Below, one piece after another: positions 1-9,186 of a stretch of 64,000 nt of DNA (positions within the stretch are counted from its first letter, which is position 1; every line of letters starts with the position of its first letter). Both the position numbers and the translations under genes were made by a program. Origin of the DNA: Psychrobacter sp. 72-O-c (GTDB lineage: Bacteria > Pseudomonadota > Gammaproteobacteria > Pseudomonadales > Moraxellaceae). The DNA lies in the NCBI RefSeq assembly GCF_904846605.1, contig NZ_CAJHBI010000013.1:1-64000 (forward strand), written 5' to 3'. The notes below the pieces were generated by a model. That model saw only the letters and a list, made by a program, of their open reading frames with translations. It was not told the DNA's origin and made no database searches.

Positions 1-190
1 TAGGCTTAGATGTGTATAGCTCATGGTTGCAATCTCACTTTGGTGGTGGATAGAAACTGTGATGCTAGCGCATCTAGGCCTCTTTTTCACCTGCTGTTTG
101 AAATTGCACTTCATGTGTTAATCTAAGAATATTAAAAAACATCTTAGTGTGGTTTGCACTACGCTTGTTATATCTTATTAGGAATTATTT

Positions 191-1081
191 TTGAAAGCCA
201 CGTTATACACAATTATTGCCTTGATGGCATTTGCCGCAAATTCTCTTTTATGCAGAATGGCCTTAGCAGGAGGCTATATTGATCCTTGGAATTTTACCAT
301 TATTCGGCTACTGAGCGGCGCGGTCTGCCTGGGTATTATCATGACGGTCTATACTTATAATATACGACGTAAAAGCGCAAAAAACGACGATATGCTCAAT
401 ACTGCCATTTTAAAAGACAAAGGCAGTTGGCTCAGTAGTCTTAGCTTAGTGGTTTATGCCCTTTGTTTTTCGATTGCGTATGTGGAGCTAGATACTGGTA
501 CTGGTGCACTGATTTTATTTTCAACGGTTCAGCTGACTATGATTGGTTGGGGTATTTATCAAAAAGAGCAGCTTAGTAACCTACAGTGGGTGGCGCTTTT
601 GGTGGCGCTCGCAGGTTTTGTTTACTTGATGCTCCCTTCAGCGGCAGTACCCTCGCTACTTGGTGCTATGATCATGGCAATAAGTGGCGCGGCATGGGGC
701 ATCTATAGCATACGCGGTAAAGTGTGCGTGTCACCACTACGGACAACTGGCTTTAATTTTATCAGAAGCCTCGTCGCTATTCCGATACTACTGTTAGCAG
801 GGATGAGTTACTTAGTAGAAGTTAGTCTAGAAGGGGTGTTACTAGCATGCCTTTCAGGTGCGGTTGCCTCTGGTATAGGGTACAGCCTTTGGTACGTTGC
901 GATGCCATTGCTAAAGAGTACGCAAGCGGCAGTAGTGCAATTCTGCGTTCCTGTACTAGCCGCTATTGCGGGCATGCTCTTTTTATCTGAACCTTTGACC
1001 ATGAGGTTTATAGTGGCAAGCGCCGTAATTTTAGGCGCGGTATCGGTATTTGTCTTAAATAAAAAGGCGGTTAAAGCTTAA
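191..1081 (+). CDS. DMT-superfamily (EamA) membrane transporter
   Basis: A 296-residue, almost wholly hydrophobic protein with about ten predicted membrane segments arranged as two five-helix halves, the usual size and layout of EamA drug/metabolite exporters. Charged residues are concentrated in one loop near residues 55-80. The start is a TTG preceded by an AGGA ribosome binding site about ten bases upstream (around 179-182), so the N-terminus MKATLYTIIALMAF begins directly with helix 1. The family exports small metabolites, amino acids or drugs; the substrate cannot be told from sequence. It stands alone, 81 bp before yqhA on the same strand. Family assignment is secure, substrate unknown. 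Confidence 0.85.
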   Translation: MKATLYTIIALMAFAANSLLCRMALAGGYIDPWNFTIIRLLSGAVCLGIIMTVYTYNIRRKSAKNDDMLNTAILKDKGSWLSSLSLVVYALCFSIAYVELDTGTGALILFSTVQLTMIGWGIYQKEQLSNLQWVALLVALAGFVYLMLPSAAVPSLLGAMIMAISGAAWGIYSIRGKVCVSPLRTTGFNFIRSLVAIPILLLAGMSYLVEVSLEGVLLACLSGAVASGIGYSLWYVAMPLLKSTQAAVVQFCVPVLAAIAGMLFLSEPLTMRFIVASAVILGAVSVFVLNKKAVKA

Positions 1082-1162
1082 ATCGAAGTGTGTTGGCAGT
1101 CTCCTATAGCACAACAGCAACGGCAATATAAACAGCGCTACTCCGATTATTAAGAGATCTAT

Positions 1163-1687
1163 ATGTTGAAAAAATTTGAAAAACCTTTAGAAAAAACTAT
1201 CTTTAGTAGTCGCTGGCTGCTGGCACCTTTTTATTTAGGTTTGATTCTAGGCATTATTTTATTGTTTGTTAAATTCGTCCAGAAACTTTGGTACATGTTC
1301 GCCAATATCCTGAATGCCTCTGAGGCAAACGTCATCATCGATATACTGGTGCTGGTCGATATATCCTTGGTTGCCAGTTTGTTACTCATCATAATATTCA
1401 GCGGCTACGAGATTTTTGTCTCAAAAATTGACATTGGTGAGCATGTTGATCGCCCTAGCTGGATGGGTAAGGTCGATTTTTCTGGTCTCAAACTAAAGCT
1501 TATTGGCGCTATCGTTGCCATTTCTGCGATTGATCTTTTAAAATCATTTATGGATATTTCTACTGAAATGAGTGATCTCGATGCTGATAAACTCATGTGG
1601 AAAGTCATTATTCACATGACATTCGTAATATCTGGCCTATTATTTGCCGTTATGGATAAAGTGGTTGGTGAGACGAAAAAGCACTAA
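1163..1687 (+). CDS. YqhA / UPF0114 family inner-membrane protein
   Basis: A 174-residue protein with about four hydrophobic segments (roughly residues 18-40, 55-80, 105-128, 145-165). The N-terminal pattern of Glu-Lys ... FSSRWLLAPFYLGL followed by the central VDRPSWMGKVDFSGLK stretch is typical of the UPF0114/YqhA family. The function of the family is not established. An AGAG sequence lies just upstream of the ATG. The gene is followed by a strong bidirectional terminator shared with the convergent ohr gene. Family assignment is good; no role is claimed. Confidence 0.82.
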   Translation: MLKKFEKPLEKTIFSSRWLLAPFYLGLILGIILLFVKFVQKLWYMFANILNASEANVIIDILVLVDISLVASLLLIIIFSGYEIFVSKIDIGEHVDRPSWMGKVDFSGLKLKLIGAIVAISAIDLLKSFMDISTEMSDLDADKLMWKVIIHMTFVISGLLFAVMDKVVGETKKH

Positions 1688-1760
1688 TACTTATCAAGGT
1701 ATATTTCACATTCACGTCTGCCCTGTCAATTCTTGCCTTCTCAACTATACTGCGCTGAAT

Positions 1761-1806
1761 AAAAAACGCCCGTAACTCAGAACACTGGAGCTACGGGCGT
1801 TTTTTT
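1761..1806. terminator. Bidirectional rho-independent terminator between yqhA and ohr
   Basis: An A-rich run and ACGCCCGTA (1766-1774) pair with TACGGGCGT (1792-1800), extended inside by CTC/GAG, and flanked by A6 on the left and T7 on the right. It therefore works in both directions for the two convergent genes. Confidence 0.9.
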
Positions 1807-1905
1807 ATTGTCAGGATATGTATTGAAAAAATATTTAGCTTTTCAATTGGTTGTTTCCCAACGCTATGGCAAATCTGAATTTGTGCGTCAAACCGTTAAT
1901 ACTGA

Positions 1906-2319
1906 TTAAACCACAGTAACCTCTAAGCGTGTGTCTACATTGCCACGAGTCGCATTAGAGTATGGGCAGACTTGATGTGTGGCTTCGATCAAGGTTTGCG
2001 CTTGTTCCTCATCGATACCGGATACTTCAACATATAAATCGATGTCCAAGTTATAGCTACCATCAGCTTTCATGCCAAGACCCACTTGGGCAGAGGTTTT
2101 TGATGACGTTACTGGCAATTTTAATTGTTGTGCCGTCATACTCAACGCACTATCAAAACAGGCCGCATAGCCCATTGCAAAAAGCTGTTCTGGGTTAACG
2201 CCCTCTTTGTCTTTTTCTTGAAAAGACACTAGATCAAAGCCTAATGTACCATTGTCGAGTTCGGTATGTCCTGAACGTCCACCAGTTGCTGTTGCGCGGG
2301 TTTTATAGAAAATTTTCAT
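1906..2319 (-). CDS. ohr: Organic hydroperoxide resistance protein, Ohr/OsmC family
   Basis: A 137-residue OsmC-fold peroxidase. The two redox-active cysteines of the family are visible: Cys54 in GYAACFDSA and Cys118 in HQVCPYSNATRGN; Arg8 and Arg15, of the conserved N-terminal TRATATGGRSG segment, are also present. Ohr reduces organic hydroperoxides in the cytoplasm using lipoylated proteins as reductant. The arrangement ACFDSAL with VCPYSNAT is characteristic of Ohr rather than OsmC. No ohrR (MarR-type) repressor is adjacent; instead an AraC-type regulator is transcribed divergently. An AAGG ribosome binding site precedes the ATG. Confidence 0.93.
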   Translation of the reverse strand: MKIFYKTRATATGGRSGHTELDNGTLGFDLVSFQEKDKEGVNPEQLFAMGYAACFDSALSMTAQQLKLPVTSSKTSAQVGLGMKADGSYNLDIDLYVEVSGIDEEQAQTLIEATHQVCPYSNATRGNVDTRLEVTVV

Positions 2320-2369
2320 AACATTTGCCTTATTTTAAAGTGATTGGTTATTAAGTATTAATTTTTAAA

Positions 2370-2397
2370 TACTGCTCTTTAAGTACTGCTCTTTAAA
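2370..2397. repeat. Tandem 14-bp direct repeat in ohr/araC intergenic region
   Basis: TACTGCTCTTTAAG (2370-2383) is followed immediately by TACTGCTCTTTAAA (2384-2397), differing only in the last base. It lies about 50 bp upstream of ohr and 140 bp upstream of the divergent AraC gene. AraC-family proteins bind direct repeats, so this is a plausible operator, but that is inference. Confidence 0.6.
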
Positions 2398-2537
2398 TAC
2401 TTATTTTTAAACATAGTATCTTTCGATTTAATGATTATACGAGGATGACAGATAAACGGTTAGAACATTCCTCTAACATTCTTGCCTAATTCTATAAATA
2501 TTTATATTATTGAGTAAAACATAAGGACGGATAAAAT

Positions 2538-3395
2538 ATGATCCATTCAAAAATAATAGACCAGTTGCTGTCTACGCTACCCAAAAACAAAACCATTGAG
2601 TCTACCGTTTCAGGTTTGTTTTTTTATTGTGCAGATAGGCCCAGTGACATGGTTAGTTATATCCAAGAGCCAAGTATCTGTATTGTCTTGCAGGGGGAGC
2701 GAGAGATTTACCTAGGTGCAGAGTGTCAGTATTTCGATGACAGCCACTTGATGTTTTGCCCCGTCAATATTCCCATTAGTGTGCATATTGAGCAGGCCAC
2801 TATAGAGAAGCCTGTTATTGTTTTATCCATGAAGTTAAACCTTGCCACAATCAGAGAAGTCCTAGCCAAGATACCCACTAAGCAAAGCATAGACGAGCGG
2901 CATTTGGGTATAAAATGGCAATTAGAGGATACTGTACTCTCAGCATTTGAGCGTTTAATTGACTTGCTCAATTATCCAAACGATATTGAATTTTTATCAC
3001 TATTGATTCAGCAAGAGATCTATTATCGATTGCTTATGGCGCAGCAAGGAGAGAAGTTACGACAGTTGGTGGTCAACGGCAGCCATACGCATCGTATTAC
3101 CCAAGCCACTGATTGGCTTAAAGCGCATTTGGGTGAGCCGGTGATGATAGAAGATCTAGCCAGTAGCTGCGGTATGAGTGTCTCAGGGTTCCATCAACAT
3201 TTCAAAGAGATTACTCAATTAAGCCCGCTACAATATCAAAAAAGCCTCCGACTGATGGAGGCACGGCGACTGATTCAATTGGGTGAGGAACAAATATCGC
3301 AGATTGCCATGCAAGTGGGTTATGAGAGTCCCAGTCAATTTAGCCGAGAATATAAGCGGCTGTTCGGTATTAGTCCCAGCAGTGAGTTGATATAG
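2538..3395 (+). CDS. AraC-family transcriptional regulator (AraC_N type)
   Basis: A 285-residue regulator. The N-terminal half (about 20-170) resembles the AraC_N cupin-like sensor domain (SIVLQG-type strand near residue 50). The C-terminal 100 residues hold the double helix-turn-helix: first helix pair around DWLKAHLGEPVMIEDLASSC, second in QISQIAMQVGYESPSQFSREYKRLFG, ending in the usual G-x-SP. The start ATG has an AAGGA site upstream. It is divergent from ohr with 218 bp between, and may regulate it and/or itself. The ligand is unknown. Confidence 0.88.
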   Translation: MIHSKIIDQLLSTLPKNKTIESTVSGLFFYCADRPSDMVSYIQEPSICIVLQGEREIYLGAECQYFDDSHLMFCPVNIPISVHIEQATIEKPVIVLSMKLNLATIREVLAKIPTKQSIDERHLGIKWQLEDTVLSAFERLIDLLNYPNDIEFLSLLIQQEIYYRLLMAQQGEKLRQLVVNGSHTHRITQATDWLKAHLGEPVMIEDLASSCGMSVSGFHQHFKEITQLSPLQYQKSLRLMEARRLIQLGEEQISQIAMQVGYESPSQFSREYKRLFGISPSSELI

Positions 3396-3625
3396 TCGAT
3401 TCATTCGAAACGGATATGGTGCGGCTGGATAATCGGCTCATTTAAAATATACAACACGTTCTTTCTATAGGAAACAGTTAATTTTTTAATGTTATTGTTT
3501 TTTTACTTAGGCTATTTATTATTATGGCTTAAGTTAGTTATAGTCGTAAATTTCGCTATTGTTGTATCTATTTTACTAGGGTGCTGACATTCACTATGAA
3601 AATTTTGAGAAAGCCCCCTAAAACG

Positions 3626-3659
3626 AAAAATGCCGCCCCGTAAAGGAGCAGCATTTTTT
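3626..3659. terminator. Terminator downstream of the formaldehyde dehydrogenase gene
   Basis: AAAAATGC (3626-3633) pairs with GCATTTTT (3651-3658), with a partly paired GC-rich inner arm. T-runs lie on both sides, so it can terminate the minus-strand dehydrogenase (ends 3695) and any transcript from the araC side. The remaining 3396-3625 DNA is AT-rich with nothing else recognised. Confidence 0.75.
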
Positions 3660-3694
3660 ATTAAGAATTTGAAAGCTATAGCTCGCTCATTCCA

Positions 3695-4858
<1,164 letters not shown>

Positions 4859-4869
4859 TTAATTATTGT

Positions 4870-4886
4870 AGCCTGTTAAATACAGG
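4870..4886. promoter_or_regulatory. Palindrome in frmA / LysR intergenic region (candidate operator)
   Basis: GCCTGT (4870-4875) and ACAGGC (4881-4886) form a perfect 6-bp inverted repeat around TAAAT, only about 33 bp upstream of the dehydrogenase start and between two divergent promoters. LysR-type regulators usually bind T-N11-A dyads in such positions. Function is inferred from position alone. Confidence 0.4.
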
Positions 4887-5126
4887 CGTCGTTCTAAAAT
4901 AAGCATTTGCGGTTAAGCGACACTATCCATCTTTTTTGACGTGACAGGCAATATTCTCACTACTTCCGAAAAAGAAACATTTAACTCATTGCGCTTTCTT
5001 TATATTAGCAGGCTTTAACGCTAATAGATTAGAAGCTGTTTTAATTTATGTTGCCATTTTACATTATTTCTAAGCTAATGATAATATACTCTATTTGAAA
5101 ATATCTTTTACACAGTGGTAATAATC

Positions 5127-5999
5127 ATGAAGTGGGATGGCATTAGCGAGTTCGTCTACGTCGCAGAATACGAGAGTTTTACTCAAGCGGCAAAAAAACT
5201 GGGCATCTCGACCGCCCAAGTAAGTCGACAGGTAAGCGCTTTAGAGCAGCGGCTCAATATCAAATTACTGTACCGCACTACGCGCAAGGTGACGTTGACG
5301 GAAGAAGGTCAGGTCTTTTATCAGCACTGCCGCGCTGTCCTCGATGGCTTAGATGCGGCTGAACAAGCGGTGAGTAATTTGCAATCAAAACCGCAAGGTA
5401 TGATCAAGTTGACCGCCCCTGTCACTTATGGAGAACGGCAATTACTGCCATTGGTAAATGATTTTATGGTGCACTATAGCGATATTGAAGTGACAGCTTT
5501 TTTAAGCAACCAAAAGATCGACTTGGTTGAAGGCGGCTATGATTTAGCGATTCGCATTGGCAAGCTAAGCGACTCTACTATGATGGCCAAAAAGCTCAGT
5601 AGCCGTACCAATTTTGTCTGCGCGTCGCCATCCTATATTGAAAAATACGGTATACCGCATTCTCTGACTGAGCTTGTTCAACATAACTGCCTGCTTGGCA
5701 CCTTGGACTACTGGCATTTTAAGGAAGCTGGTAAGGAGCGGAATGTTCGTGTGACTGGTACTGTACGTTATAACAGCGGTTATAGCTTAGTTGATGCCGC
5801 TTTAAAAGGGCTCGGCATCGTGCAGCTGCCTGACTACTACGTGCAAACACACCTAGAGTCAGGAGAGCTGATAAGCTTACTGGATACCTACAGAGAACAT
5901 AGAGAAGAAATATGGGCGGTTTATCCCCACAATCGTCATTTGTCACCAAAAATCAGGTTGTTGGTAGATTATCTAATGGAACACTTATCTAAACCATAA
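5127..5999 (+). CDS. LysR-family transcriptional regulator
   Basis: About 290 residues. The winged helix-turn-helix spans roughly residues 1-60 (SFTQAAKKLGISTAQVSRQVSALEQ core, typical LysR HTH), followed by the linker helix and a periplasmic-binding-like effector domain (about 88-290). I chose ATG 5127 over an in-frame GTG at 5115 because MKWDGISEF matches the usual LysR N-terminus. The protein resembles the AaeR/DhcR-like subgroup (SKPQGMIKLTAPVTYG). It is divergent from frmA, suggesting control of formaldehyde detoxification, but the effector is unknown. Confidence 0.88.
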   Translation: MKWDGISEFVYVAEYESFTQAAKKLGISTAQVSRQVSALEQRLNIKLLYRTTRKVTLTEEGQVFYQHCRAVLDGLDAAEQAVSNLQSKPQGMIKLTAPVTYGERQLLPLVNDFMVHYSDIEVTAFLSNQKIDLVEGGYDLAIRIGKLSDSTMMAKKLSSRTNFVCASPSYIEKYGIPHSLTELVQHNCLLGTLDYWHFKEAGKERNVRVTGTVRYNSGYSLVDAALKGLGIVQLPDYYVQTHLESGELISLLDTYREHREEIWAVYPHNRHLSPKIRLLVDYLMEHLSKP

Positions 6000-6034
6000 G
6001 TATTTTCACGTACGTTGCCCTTTAATGCACTAAC

Positions 6035-6895
6035 CTAGCGTACTAAAATAACGGGTGAGAGCGTGCTGGCAATAATCTCCGTAGTCGTGCTCCCAAGAAA
6101 TAACTGCCGCCATTTAGAACGTCCATAAGCACCAACCACGATGATATCAATATCATTTTCTACTTGAAACGTTAGTAGTGTATCAACGGCATCAGAATCA
6201 GGTAAATGATGAGCCTCTATCATATAGCCCGATGACGTTAAGTGCTCCACTGCCGCCGCTAAGCTTTCTTTGGAGGAATCATCATGATTGCCTATCATCA
6301 CAATATGGCCTTGTATGCCTTTTAACAGCGGGCTCTTAGCAGCCATTTGTGTGGCCTTAATGGCTGTTTTACTGGCATCAAATGCAATCATGTATGAAGT
6401 AGGCGTGGCAAACTTCTCTGAGCAAATTAGGATAGGTATATGTGATGCGCGTGCCACCGTTTCGATTTGGCTACCAATATTGATCCGATCATTTTTATGA
6501 TCTTCTCCGCGCCGTCCCATGATGATGGCACGGTTTTTTTCTTTGAAATGTTCGATAGCGGGTAACAGCTTGCCGCGGCGTTGGTAAACGCTGACTTCTA
6601 CATCAAAATCACTATTGATATGGCTTTTTGCATCTTCTACTAGGGCATTACTATAACTGTTGACAACTTTGGCCCTTTGTTCGTCGAGCTGGGTTAATTC
6701 TTCTAATAAAAACTGGCGACTATTCACTCCTATCGCACCGGACAAGTCGCGCCTTGACGACGCAGGGATGTCGCTAACATGTAATAGTGCCACCGGTAAA
6801 TCTAAGCGACTGGCGTACCATGCGGCGTAGTTACAAACGGATTCAGTGACTGCCGATCCATCGATACAAGCTAAAATATGCTGTTCTGTGGTCAT
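6035..6895 (-). CDS. Universal stress protein, tandem UspA domains
   Basis: A 286-residue cytoplasmic protein of two fused UspA domains (about 1-145 and 150-286). Both halves keep the nucleotide-binding G-x2-G-x9-G(S/T) loop: GRRGEDHKNDRINIGS near residue 127 and GAYGRSKWRQLFLGST near 255, so both halves probably bind ATP. The ATG is preceded by AGGA. It lies 44 bp downstream of the sulP gene on the same strand and is probably cotranscribed. SulP-Usp pairing is common in proteobacteria and suggests a role in regulating anion uptake under stress, which is inference. Confidence 0.9.
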   Translation of the reverse strand: MTTEQHILACIDGSAVTESVCNYAAWYASRLDLPVALLHVSDIPASSRRDLSGAIGVNSRQFLLEELTQLDEQRAKVVNSYSNALVEDAKSHINSDFDVEVSVYQRRGKLLPAIEHFKEKNRAIIMGRRGEDHKNDRINIGSQIETVARASHIPILICSEKFATPTSYMIAFDASKTAIKATQMAAKSPLLKGIQGHIVMIGNHDDSSKESLAAAVEHLTSSGYMIEAHHLPDSDAVDTLLTFQVENDIDIIVVGAYGRSKWRQLFLGSTTTEIIASTLSPVILVR

Positions 6896-6939
6896 AATTT
6901 ATCCTTAATTCTTGAATGAATAAAGTTATCAATTAGTAA

Positions 6940-8439
6940 TCAATGAGCGCTTAAGTTATTAGCGGCGTCTGATTTGTCATGAACACCGAACTTTTCTACC
7001 ATCGCTTGGCTGGCCTCATTAAGGCCTATCAGCTCAACCTCAGTGCCTTCTCGGCGAAACTTAATAATGACTTTATCAATAGCGGCGACTGCTGTCACAT
7101 CCCAAAAATGAGCCTCAGAGACATTAATAACCACTTTAGGGATCGCCTCTTTAATATCAAATGACTCTATTAAGCGCTCTGCCGATGAGAAAAAAACTTG
7201 GCCATTCACTCGATAATAACGCGTTTGCTTCGATTCATCTAGCTGCGTATCGACACTCATATAACGTTCAATCTTATTAGCAAAGAATAATGCCGATAAC
7301 AGAACACCGATTAAGACCCCATAAGCTAAGTTATGGGTGGCTACGACCACCGCAACCGTGGTGATCATTACTAAATTACTCTGTAGAGGTTTGGTCTTGA
7401 GCTCCTTAAAAGAGCCCCAGTTAAAGGTACCAACCGATACCATAATCATAACCGCCACTAACGCGGCCATTGGAATAATCTTCAACCAGTCGCTTAAAAA
7501 AACTACCATCAATAATAAAAACAACCCAGCAATTAAGGTCGATAAACGAGTAAAGCCGCCTGATTTTACGTTGATTATAGACTGACCAATCATCGCACAA
7601 CCTGCCATACCACCAAAGAAACCACTAACCATATTTGCCATTCCCTGACCTTTGCATTCTTTATTACGATCGCCTTTGGTATCAGTTAAATCGTCTACGA
7701 TGCTCAAGGTCATCATAGATTCTAACAAACCGACTATGGCCAAACTAATAGAGTAAGGCAAGATAATACGCAAGGTGTCTATATTCAAAGGAATATCGGG
7801 TAATAAGAAAATTGGCAGGGTATCGGGCAACTGGCCCATATCACTGATGGTTCGTGCCTCTGCGCCAAATACAATGGCCAAAATAGTCACCAATACGATG
7901 CAGACCAAAGGCGAAGGAATAATCTTGCCAATTTTCGGTATGTGGGGATAGCCATATATTATGATTAATCCTAAGGCCACCAGAGCATAGACATGCCATA
8001 AATTGGAGCCCGCTTGCGGCATTAACTCAGGGAGTTGCGACATAAAAATTAAAATGGCTAAGGCATTAATAAAGCCAATAATAACTGACTGAGAAACGTA
8101 CTTCATCAGATTACCCAGTTTTAAGAAACCAAAGATAACCTGTAAAACCCCTGTCAACACAGTTGCTGCCAGCAAGTACTGTAAACCATGATCTTTGACT
8201 AGCGTGACCATTAATAAAGCCATGGCACCAGTAGCGGCAGAAATCATCGCTGGCCGGCCGCCAACGAAAGCGATAACCACTGCGATACAAAACGAGGCAT
8301 AAAGACCCACCTGTGGGTCGACACCAGCAATAATTGAAAAGGCAATGGCTTCGGGAATAAGCGCTAAGGCGACCACCATACCCGCTAAAATATCGCCTCT
8401 AACATTTGATAGCCAATGCTCTTTAATAACATTTAACAT
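6940..8439 (-). CDS. SulP-family inorganic anion transporter with STAS domain
   Basis: A 499-residue inner-membrane transporter. The first ~375 residues are hydrophobic and carry the SulP signatures near the N-terminus ([20 protein letters not shown]) and the [11 protein letters not shown] segment near residue 285. A cytosolic STAS domain occupies roughly 395-490, with [19 protein letters not shown] as its core. SulP proteins carry sulfate, bicarbonate or other anions. The early part resembles bicarbonate-type SulP proteins, but substrate cannot be fixed by eye. It is the first gene of a likely two-gene unit with usp. Confidence 0.9.
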   Translation of the reverse strand: MLNVIKEHWLSNVRGDILAGMVVALALIPEAIAFSIIAGVDPQVGLYASFCIAVVIAFVGGRPAMISAATGAMALLMVTLVKDHGLQYLLAATVLTGVLQVIFGFLKLGNLMKYVSQSVIIGFINALAILIFMSQLPELMPQAGSNLWHVYALVALGLIIIYGYPHIPKIGKIIPSPLVCIVLVTILAIVFGAEARTISDMGQLPDTLPIFLLPDIPLNIDTLRIILPYSISLAIVGLLESMMTLSIVDDLTDTKGDRNKECKGQGMANMVSGFFGGMAGCAMIGQSIINVKSGGFTRLSTLIAGLFLLLMVVFLSDWLKIIPMAALVAVMIMVSVGTFNWGSFKELKTKPLQSNLVMITTVAVVVATHNLAYGVLIGVLLSALFFANKIERYMSVDTQLDESKQTRYYRVNGQVFFSSAERLIESFDIKEAIPKVVINVSEAHFWDVTAVAAIDKVIIKFRREGTEVELIGLNEASQAMVEKFGVHDKSDAANNLSAH

Positions 8440-9186
8440 TTTTAACTCAGTCTTATTTACGGATTTATTATTTTAATAATCGATACGTTTAAAATATACT
8501 AGCAAAGTAGAGGCGTACTAATTCGCCGCAATCTTCTGGCTAGGCTCATGTTCCCATTAAATATTATGAGAAGAAGCTAAACTCTGTTTTGAGTATCTTA
8601 ATGTCAGATACTTAACGAACAAATCGATTGATAAGATAAATAATAAAGCAACGGGGTCACACAGAAAAAAGCGTAAAACGCTTTAAAAGAGGGGTATTGC
8701 TATAAAAAGCAACAAATTACTGAAGGGTGTACAGCTAGATTGGCATATTCATTGTTATATTAAAACTCTTATAGGATTGATAAATAGTAGCTGTCATTAA
8801 CGGCGCTAATTCTAACATATAGATATGGTTAAGAAAATATTATATTTTTCAGCTCTAATAAAGTAATTAGAGGCTGTATGCTAAAAAAACTATTGATTTA
8901 TATGGCAAATAAATTCTTCGTACTTCCGACTAGTGTCCAGAAAATAAGTCTCTTACGGACACCTCCTTAAATATTCCAATAAATCACAAAAACTGAGCTA
9001 TCGATAATTCCTATTGAGGAGAGCCATATGGATCCCCAATCAAAGCACAGCTCAAAGCACAATTTATTAATCACTAATATTTACAGTTAGAAAAAAATAT
9101 TTACTAAACTACGCTAAATCTTATAAGGGGTACAGCTCAAACTCATCTAAAATTTAAAAATACGATTTAACAGGAATAATTGTTTT
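8440..9186. other. 747-bp intergenic region between sulP and uvrA paralogue
   Basis: AT-rich DNA between two divergent genes. It holds small hairpins (AAAGCG/CGCTTT near 8668-8684; TTGCT/AGCAA near 8697-8715), an inverted repeat GTGTCC/GGACAC (8933-8938 and 8957-8962), and a possible 20-codon reading frame at 9028-9090 behind a good GAGGAG site. No RNA gene or clear mobile element is recognised. Confidence 0.5.
9028..9090 (+). other. Possible 20-codon leader reading frame
   Basis: ATG at 9028, eight bases after a GAGGAG sequence, opens a short frame (MDPQSKHSSKHN ...) ending in TAG at 9090, about 96 bp before the UvrA paralogue. The ribosome binding site is better than that of many real genes here. 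There is no sign of conservation to test from one sequence. Confidence 0.2.
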
